This document shows, piece by piece, positions 16,695 to 23,094 of a stretch of DNA of 23,094 bases. Within the stretch, counting starts at the first letter, position 1. The number at the start of each line of letters is the position of its first letter. Both the position numbers and the translations under genes were made by a program. Origin of the DNA: Phlegmacium glaucopus. Its lineage: Eukaryota; Basidiomycota; Agaricomycetes; Agaricales; Cortinariaceae. The notes beneath the pieces were generated by a model. The model had not been told where the DNA came from. It saw only the letters and a list, made by a program, of their open reading frames with translations, and ran no database searches. The DNA is taken from contig MU130546.1 of NCBI GenBank assembly GCA_015039465.1, positions 64,097-87,190 on the forward strand. The letters run 5' to 3'.

Positions 16695-17540
16695 ATGTCT
16701 GATTCCTTGACTATCCCTAAACTCAAACACATCCCTCTTCTTGAAGGTACCACCAATGCCCTAGAATGGTTCCGATCCATGACACAAACCCTCAAGGCTG
16801 AAGGTGTATAGGGACATGTTGAAGGGGTGGAGAATGACCTTGCAGCTGTCTGGCAGGCCTGTCAGGGGATCTCCCTTTGATCCTACCCTACGCCTCCCAG
16901 TCTACACATAACACCACCCATCACCTCAATCCTCACCCATTGTATGACAACCCTATGTTATCGCCTAGGCCTATGGCACTACCCAACACCCTCTGTCACC
17001 ATGTGACATCCCATCATGAGCTTACTACCCTAGCACCTACCCTTACCCATCTCCCGGACCTAGACTCATAGTCTTAGTCATTACACCTTAGTCATGAGGC
17101 CAGTTAGCTATCTGCTTAGTAGTTTAGTATTACATGACTGATCCTCATCACTATACAAACAAGTACATACATGTGCACAGACCATGTACTTAGTATAAAT
17201 AGTTAAGGTGTAGATGCAGGTTCTGCACCTTGGTCAATAACAACGCTTACAGGGTTCTCCACTAGTGTGACTGATTGAGTGGCTGGCTTGGTTTAACCTT
17301 GGCAGTTGTTCCCTAACAAGGCCTCGTATCCTCCTCCCCTCACTGCCTTATCTACCAATGCCCAATGACAAGCTGCCAGCACATGGTGGATCAAGGACTC
17401 TCATGCGCTAAGCATCATCGATCATTGTCTTAATCCTGTCACTCAGAGCCTCATGCCTGTTGGTGATGACATTACCTCTTGCATAGTCTGGAACAAGCTC
17501 AAATCCATGTACAGTCATGTTGATGTTCATGCCCAATTTG
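16695..17540 (+). pseudogene. Copia-type gag remnant, interrupted by a solo LTR
   Basis: ATG at 16695 (MSDSLTIPKLKHIPLLEGTT, then NALEWFRSMTQTLKAEG), the N-terminal pattern of fungal Ty1/Copia gag. Downstream of the inserted LTR (16860-17318) the same frame resumes with WWIKDSHALSIIDHCLN, DDITSCIVWNKLKSMYSHVD and VHAQFDL, the usual gag helical core. Two in-frame stops break it: TAG at about 16809 and TGA at about 17367. Beyond 17540 it merges into the inverted-duplication arm. The gene is dead. Confidence 0.65.
16860..17318 (+). mobile_element. Solo LTR B (459 bp) nested in gag
   Basis: Begins TGTCAGGGGA and ends TTCCCTAACA, with AGGCC duplicated on both sides (16855-16859, 17319-17323). A TATAAATAG box near 17196 gives plus orientation. 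Removing it and one duplication copy restores gag continuity (VWQA then SYPPPLT). Confidence 0.85.
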
Positions 17541-18662
17541 ATCTGTGCTATCGTGCACCAATACTGATTGGTAGCATGGGTAAAAAGCTTAAAAGTTGCC
17601 ATCATGAAAATAAGCAGACTTTGAATTCACTTGCCTGTTTTGGAAGTGGCCCTGAATTGTGTTCCTGGTCAACAAATCATCTACGGTCTAGTGTTGCTGA
17701 TGGCTCAAGCTGCTTTTTTTCTATCTTGTTAAATAAATTTTGTAAAATCACCAAAATATTTGAGTAGCTAGATTGCTTCAGGAGCCAGGGGGTCTTTTGC
17801 CAACATTAAGCGATAGGAACCAAATTTCCCATGCTATTTGATTATTTTGGTGATTTTACAAAATTTATTTAACAAGATAGAAAAAAAGCAGCTTGAGCCA
17901 TCAGCAACACTACATCTACCATCCTTTTGTTCCTTGGCTAGCTGTTCAACAAAGTGATCAATCCACTATTCACATTGGTCATCAGCTTGCATTTGATTGT
18001 ATCTTTGGCCCATCATTTCAAGAATGGCCTGTTTATGGACACATCAGCTACATCCCCCATTATGTAAAAGGCTTTGTCATTATTGTTGTGGCTATGGACC
18101 CACAAGTCTTCCCCTCAGCTATCTACCTTGCCATACCTCGCTCCTGGATCACACTCAGTCCCCTATCCTCAATTATCTACCTCTTATCTTATCATTCACT
18201 GCCAAAACCATCATTCACATGGTACCTGACACCTTCCCACCCTCTTTATGACACTTTAGGAAGTCCAGGAGGATCACAACTAAGCAGGAGTTGCAGATGA
18301 ATCAGCAGCAGAGGATTATTCTTGCAGTGTGTCAAGTGTTATCAAAGCTGCACGACATGGGATCATGGGCAAGTAGTATTTTCTCAGGAACAAGGCTGCA
18401 CCTTTCAAGTGTTGACTCAGTACCTTTCATATTTTGACATGACCACACAGCTATGGAGTTGATATATTTTTGCTATTGGACTGTGTACACTGCCTTCTCT
18501 TCTTTTCTCTTGCACTTTGACACTTTACAGATTTTTTTATTGTTCCTTCTTCTTTTCCATTGTTCTTTTCTTCTTGCAGCTGTCCTCTCTTTATCTTTCT
18601 TCCTTTGACAGCACATACTTCTTTCCTTTTTATTGTTCTACATAGCCTTATCCTTAGGGTAT
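17528..18662 (+). repeat. Left arm of a large inverted duplication
   Basis: Matches 19691-20690 in inverted orientation, by eye roughly 85-90% identical outside the inserted TIR element. It includes a 135-codon open frame (17893-18300, HIGHQLAFDCIFGPSFQEW...) whose counterpart on the right arm is also open; I do not recognise the product. Compared with the right arm, CpG is almost always TpG or CpA here. The left boundary lies within or just after the gag remnant, so the duplicated unit may be part of the same retroelement. Confidence 0.75.
17691..17910. mobile_element. 220-bp element with 67-bp perfect terminal inverted repeats at TA
   Basis: GTGTTGCTGATGGCTCAAGC at the left end is repeated, inverted, at the right end. 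The two arms match without a mismatch for about 67 bp (17691-17757, 17844-17910) around an 86-bp centre. TA lies on both outer sides, as with Tc1/mariner-type insertions. The other copy of the surrounding duplication lacks it. Confidence 0.75.
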
Positions 18663-18671
18663 AATGTTGAA

Positions 18672-18927
18672 GAGGTCTTTACTCTCCCCCACCTAATCCA
18701 CACAGAGTCCATGCGGAGTCCGAGCTGTCCACACAAAATTTAAAACTTTTGTAATATATATACATACCTATCCTAATTCTAACCCTAACCTTAACACTAA
18801 CTTTAACCCAACCCTAACCAATTCCTAACAAATCCATGCAGAATGCTAAGAGTCCACGCAGACAGCTCGGACAGCTTGGACTCTGCACAGACTCTGCAGG
18901 GAGTAGGTGGGGGAGTGTAAAGTACAG
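18672..18927. mobile_element. TIR element MITE 3 (256 bp)
   Basis: The left end GAGGTCTTTACTCTCCCCCAC pairs with the right end GTGGGGGAGTGTAAAGTACAG. It has a perfect 8-bp target duplication ATGTTGAA (18664-18671, 18928-18935). The arms carry CCACACAGAGTCC/GGACTCTGC-type words, and the centre is CTAACCCTAACC-like (18776-18822). It inserted at the end of the left duplication arm. Confidence 0.9.
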
Positions 18928-18935
18928 ATGTTGAA

Positions 18936-19690
18936 TAACAAACTGTATTCGCTTCTACAGCGAAGCGAGGTACAAGCGAAGAGATAGAATAAGGTCTTTG
19001 AGAAGACGAGAAGTGCATCACGTGCATCTTCTCTCTCTCTCTTCACCCTCGCTGGCGTAGAAGAGCTCGACAATAATTCTAGGTCGAGCACCCACTGCAT
19101 TACTCCTTTCCTTTTCACCCACCCTCCTCTCCCTAACTTCGGCATGTCACTAGTGACAGTGCCTTTTCCTGATCCAAAAAGACCCCAACGATGTTTTCAC
19201 ATGTGGCCAGTAAAAACCCTAATCATCATGCCGAAGCGTGGCCCACCCGCTATAAATCGTTGTTTGTGTTGTTATAAAACACCAACCAGAGAGCAATGGA
19301 CTAGTCTTTAAGTCAAAAGCCTCCCTGTTGTTCGTTTAGGGAAGGTGTAACCTTCACTTGTATCACACAGAGGTAGGGAGCAAGAGTAGAGGTGAGGAGG
19401 ATGAGGATGAATGAGGAAGAGTCTTCAGTAAGACTATAGCAGTTGACAGTGGGTTGACAGTAAAGGACTGAAAAAGCGAACTCAGAGGGGTTAAGGAAGA
19501 GGATGAGGAAGAATAAGAGGGAGTCTTCAGCAAGACTATAGTAATTGACAGTGGGGATAGATTGACAGTTAAAGGACTGAAAAAGCGAACTTGAGGGAGG
19601 AATTCACTGGAATTCCACTGAGATGATGAAAGTGGGGGGGTAAGAATGAATTTAACTGAACTACCTATCCTGGTACAAAAGAGCAGTATT
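18936..19690. other. Spacer between the duplication arms
   Basis: No clear gene. It has a CT-rich stretch near 19030, CTTCGGCATG at about 19137 matched inverted by CATGCCGAAG at about 19228, two TATAAA boxes (about 19250 and 19273) and a tandem repeat. CpG is much commoner here than in the left arm. Confidence 0.45.
19397..19597. repeat. Two tandem ~100-bp units
   Basis: Units at about 19397-19489 and 19499-19597. Each holds GAGTCTTCAG(T/C)AAGACTATAG, TTGACAGTGGG, and AAAGGACTGAAAAAGCGAAC in order. Confidence 0.8.
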
Positions 19691-20690
19691 TATACCTAAG
19701 GATGAGGCTATGTAAAACAATAAAAAGAAACAAAGTACGCGCTGTCAAAGGAAGAAAGATAAAGAGAGGACAGCTGCGAGAAGAAAAGAACAATGGAAAA
19801 GAAAAGGAACAGTAAAATAATCTGTAAAGTGTCAAAGTGCGAGAGAAAAGAAAGGAAGGCAGTGTACATAGTCCAATAGCAAAAATATATCAACTCCATA
19901 GGCGTGTGGTCATGTCAAAATATGAAAGGTCCTGAGTCAACACTTGAAAGGCGCAGCCTTGTTCCCGAGAAAACACTACTTGCCCATGGTCCCATGTCGC
20001 GCAGCCTTGATAACACTTGACACACTGCGAGAATAATCCTCTGCTGCTGATTCATCTGCAATTCCTGCTTAGTTGTGATCCTCCTGGACTTCCTAAATTG
20101 TCATAAAGAGGGTGGGAAGGCTTCAGGTACCGCGTGAATGATGGTTTTGGCAGTGAATGATAAGATAAGAGGTAGATGAGTGAGGATAGGGGACTGAGTG
20201 AGATCCAGGAGTGAGGTATGGCAAGATAGATAGCTGAAGCGAAGACTTGTGGGTCCATAGCCACAACAACGATGACAAAGCCTTTGACATAATGGGAGAT
20301 GTGGCTGATGCGTCCATAAACGGGCCGTTCTTGAAATGATGGACCAAAGATACGATCAAACGCAAGCCGATGACCGATGCGAATAGTAGATTGATCGCTT
20401 TGTTGTATCACTAGCCAAGGGACAAATGGATGGTAGATGTTAAGGAGCATGTCGATAGTGTAAATGATAGACAACATAGTGGAAGACATTGAGGATATGA
20501 TGAGCGATGAGGATGTTATCGTTGAATGAATGATTTTGTTGACCAGGAATGTGATTCAGGGCTGCTTCCAAAATAGGTAAGTGAATTCAAAGTCCGCTTA
20601 TTTTCATGATGGCAACTTTTAAGCTTTGTTCTCACGCTACCAATCAGTATTGGTGCACGACACCGGGTAGATCATTACCATGAATGTGTG
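19691..20690 (-). repeat. Right arm of the large inverted duplication
   Basis: Inverted match of 17528-18662. On the minus strand it has a 145-codon open frame (20489-20052, HIGHRLAFDRIFGPSFQER...) ending at the same stop as the left-arm frame (SQLSRNCR against SQLSRSCR). It keeps about 100 bp near 20430-20550 that the left arm lacks, where the left arm has the TA-flanked TIR element. Product not recognised. Confidence 0.75.
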
Positions 20691-20940
20691 CTCTATTTCT
20701 ATTTACTTACTTATACAATTGCTATCAGGGCTTAGGGTAGTTACTCAGGTCCTTTTGTATATATAGGTAGCAGGTGTTGTCTTAGAATGACACCTTGTTA
20801 TAAACTTGGTTATTGGCAACCACCTTCTCCTAAGTCTTTAGTATTGCTTGTCAATAAAGAAGACATTCCCTAACAGTTTGTTGTACATATTATTTATATT
20901 ATTTTTGTAGTAAAGTCAAGTGATTCATTTGCTGATATAA
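20691..20940. other. Intergenic, AT-rich
   Basis: ATTCCCTAACA at 20865-20875 resembles the end of solo LTR B, and AATAAA lies just before it, so this may be the end of another LTR. The other end was not found. Nothing else seen. Confidence 0.35.
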
Positions 20941-21040
20941 CTTAATTCTGCTCAGGAATTGGTCAGATTCTGCTCAGAAATTGGTTATATTTGGATCTAG
21001 TCAGATCAGATCAGATCCGGTGGATCACAGCAAAGACCTC
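20941..21040 (-). mobile_element. Truncated relative of the TIR element family
   Basis: The minus strand begins GAGGTCTTTG at 21040, then GGATCC/GATCTGATC words and TCTGAGCAGAATCTGACCAA, closely like the interior of MITE 2. There is no opposite terminus and no target duplication. Confidence 0.5.
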
Positions 21041-21416
21041 AATACTCCATCTGAGATTTTACATGCTTAACAACACTTGTATGTGTACATTTGTGCCAAG
21101 TAAATTAAAAAATGTGATATGTCTGGAATCACCTTTTCAATCTGATATATCCTTTTTTGGAGAATGAGTCTGAAATGAATATTCCGACTCACCAACTCAT
21201 GTGATGGACTCCGACTCTCTGGCACACATAAAATGTTAAATTCTTCAGGATATACATATAGCTGTATGTATACCTTAATATATATGTTAACGACCTGAAA
21301 TGAAGCAAATGGTGGCAAGGAATGCAAACATTGAAAGAGGGATGGGTAGAAGCCGGACCGGCGCCATAGGTGCATAGCATCTTATGCTCATCCACTTCCA
21401 ATACATACATCATACA
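21041..21416. other. Intergenic, nothing recognised
   Basis: AT-rich, with TATATA runs and only short open stretches. Confidence 0.4.
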
Positions 21417-21780
21417 ATGCAAGAATTATTGAAGGCCATAAGCCAGCAAGGGCTAGAACAACCCAAACAACTTCTTTCATTCATTCTCTATGCATCAAAG
21501 CTCAAGAATGAAATCTTACTCACCCAATCGTTGGCCCATGATCCTCAAGATGCACCTCTTGATCTTCCTGATTCTATTGAAAGTTTTTTGGCAGCTATAT
21601 GTAATATGCTTCCAGAGGATGTGCCAGGCTGCTGGAGTGCGGTTTGAAAACTAGTCTGGAATATGGAGATGCTCAATGATAAGGCTGTATCAATTGAATT
21701 TCAGCAACACAGCATTGACCTGGGTCTCCGTTGATGTAACTGCACAGAGGTTGTTGAGAAAAGGTGTATTTTCAAGATTA
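21417..21780 (+). pseudogene. Fragment resembling CxC5/CxC6 KDZ-associated proteins
   Basis: ATG at 21417 (MQELLKAISQQGL). The frame contains LLSFILYASKLKNEILL, PLDLPDSIESFLAAICNM and EDVPGCWSAV, then TGA at 21645, after which the same frame continues KLVWNMEML and FQQHSIDLGL before a further TGA. The pattern of a helical N terminus with CW...VW matches what I recall of the cysteine-cluster proteins that accompany KDZ transposases in Agaricomycetes. The cysteine cluster itself is not present. With stops inside the conserved stretch, this is a broken copy. The similarity is from memory only. Confidence 0.45.
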
Positions 21781-21834
21781 TAAAAATCTCTACTCAAAAC
21801 AATAACTCAATCAATACTTTATACAATCTTAATA

Positions 21835-22281
21835 ATGCAAGTTGGGTTTTCTAGAAAGTATAACCTTTCCAAGACTTTGAAATTCACTTCAACTAATACA
21901 CACAACAACAACAATAATTTGGATCAATTGAAGGATGATCAAACTTTTAAGTGGTTTTGCAATTTATGGCTTGCACCAACAATCAGTCAAAGAATTCCTA
22001 AGACTTTACTGATTGATTTACAATTTGTGTACACAAAAGTCCAAGACTTTGTTACAACTTCAACACAATTGCATACACAAGAAGACTCAAACTTCTGCTA
22101 TGACTTTAACACAATTGCATACACAAGAAGCCCTCTTGCTTCTGCTATGACTTTAACACAACAACAACTTTTACAACAATTCAACAATTATTGCAACAAG
22201 TCAAACAACTCTGAGAAACTGATTTATTTTCAAGTCCACTACTCAAAGACAAGTGTTCTTGCTCAATGTCTAAGACAGTGA
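21835..22281 (+). CDS. Asn/Gln/Thr-rich open frame, doubtful
   Basis: 148 codons from ATG (MQVGFSRKYNLSKTLKFTST). It includes an Asn run and a Gln run. The middle is made of the tandem repeat at 22041-22164. There is no recognised domain and no introns. Composition follows the repeat and the AT-rich context, so it may be an open stretch by chance or a retroelement remnant. Confidence 0.2.
   Translation: MQVGFSRKYNLSKTLKFTSTNTHNNNNNLDQLKDDQTFKWFCNLWLAPTISQRIPKTLLIDLQFVYTKVQDFVTTSTQLHTQEDSNFCYDFNTIAYTRSPLASAMTLTQQQLLQQFNNYCNKSNNSEKLIYFQVHYSKTSVLAQCLRQ
22041..22164. repeat. ~54-bp tandem repeat, about two and a half copies
   Basis: The unit contains GACTTTAACACAATTGCATA and CACAAGAAG, then CTTCTGCTAT. 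Copies start at about 22045, 22099 and 22147; the last is cut short. Confidence 0.7.
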
Positions 22282-23094
22282 GCTGTACTAGGTTGCAATT
22301 GAGGGGGGGAAAGAAAGAATCCAATTTTCTGACTATTTACAAACCCTGGGAGGTATTTTATACATTTGAGATACTTAAAAATAGATAATGTCCAAAAATA
22401 GATATACTGGTTCCTGGTACCCTTACTTTGGTTCTGGCACCATGTGCACTCATTGTTCCTGGAAACATAGGGGTTGTTCTATTTTTAGCCCCATGTTCCT
22501 AATTTTAGGTAGTTTCCACCCCTCTTGGTGGGAACTGTGCCTATTGTGCCTGGAAACAATCTTTATGATTGTTCAGCACTCCCCCTATCCTTAATCATCA
22601 TGATTCCCACACAATCACATGGTTCCACTATCTTGGTTATTCTGCTTCCACTGTTGCTAGGGCACCAACTTCCCCTGAATATTTATTAATAATATTCTGT
22701 TGCTCCACAATCACACCCCATGACATTTGCTAACCCAATATTGTTTATTTAACTTTTCCCGTGCCAAGTCTATAAGGATATTCATGGATTTATTGGTTTT
22801 AATCCAGACATGCAATTTGTAGTGTAACAAATGATAGTCTATTGACCACACTTATTAACTATATGCATTTAAGTCACACAGTAATAGGTCTAATCAGCAG
22901 TTGTAGGGTAGACAACTCTAATTCCCTTATTTAATCATCAGCTGTATTAACAAGTTATTGGTGCATTAATTAATATTTATGCTGAAATAATAGATAAAAA
23001 TTGCAAAAACCATGCTTATGCAGATTTAAATCATATCACCAGCAACCCAAAACTCATAACAAGATCTCTATCCCAATTGTCACTGACAATTTGC
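22282..23094. other. AT-rich terminal region without a gene
   Basis: GGTTCCTGGTACC/GGTTCTGGCACC and two GTTCCTGGAAAC/TGCCTGGAAAC words occur at 22408-22560. The rest is AT-rich. No gene, LTR end or repeat family was recognised. Confidence 0.5.

Noticed and set aside
19262..20880. Element bounded by GTTTG on both sides (19262 and 20876)
   Set aside because: The bounded segment has no matching terminal inverted repeats beyond TGTT and spans unrelated repeats, so the 5-bp match is probably chance.

Overview
The window looks like a nuclear fragment from a mushroom-forming basidiomycete (Agaricomycetes). The evidence is short 45-60 nt GT-AG introns with CTNAC-like branch sites, a KDZ transposase with its CxC2 cysteine cluster, a family of short TIR elements, Copia-type gag and solo LTRs. 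No rRNA, tRNA or prokaryotic signal was seen.

Layout. 1-4.97 kb: a KDZ transposon gene (minus strand, start 1954) and a divergent uncharacterised five-exon gene (plus strand, start 2142). Two blocks here, 1-720 and about 3690-4967, carry protein-coding information only when the printed string is reversed without complementing it. This is not an inversion, and it is most likely a data or assembly artefact. 5.0-6.2 kb: intergenic DNA full of TGCCGGTT-type repeats and a direct duplication. 6.2-6.6 kb: a small acidic ORF. 7.1-8.3 kb: a foldback TIR element with target duplication.

8.49-13.78 kb: the main feature, one GTPase-like gene. Seven ordinary exons encode a G domain (GRANAGKT, DSHGFE, WTKTD). 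They are followed by 60 consecutive exons of exactly 3 nt, each a phase-0 codon, separated by introns of mostly 53 nt (44-60 in the core) that are near copies of one another. Ordinary C-terminal exons follow. Intron lengths drift by single bases, yet every exon stays at 3 nt, none of the 60 triplets is a stop, and the frame joins on both sides. All exons are one phase-0 codon, so any pattern of exon skipping keeps the frame.

13.8-21.0 kb: a transposon graveyard. It holds a solo LTR with four TGACTCA sites, two more members of the 8-bp-TSD TIR family, a candidate Copia LTR and primer site, a decayed gag split by another solo LTR, a 67-bp perfect-TIR element at TA, and a ~1.1-kb inverted duplication. 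In a compared segment of that duplication, every CpG of the right arm is TpG or CpA in the left. 21.4-21.8 kb: a broken gene resembling the CxC5/CxC6 KDZ-associated proteins. The rest is AT-rich with short repeats.

All product calls rest on motifs read by eye. No database search was possible.
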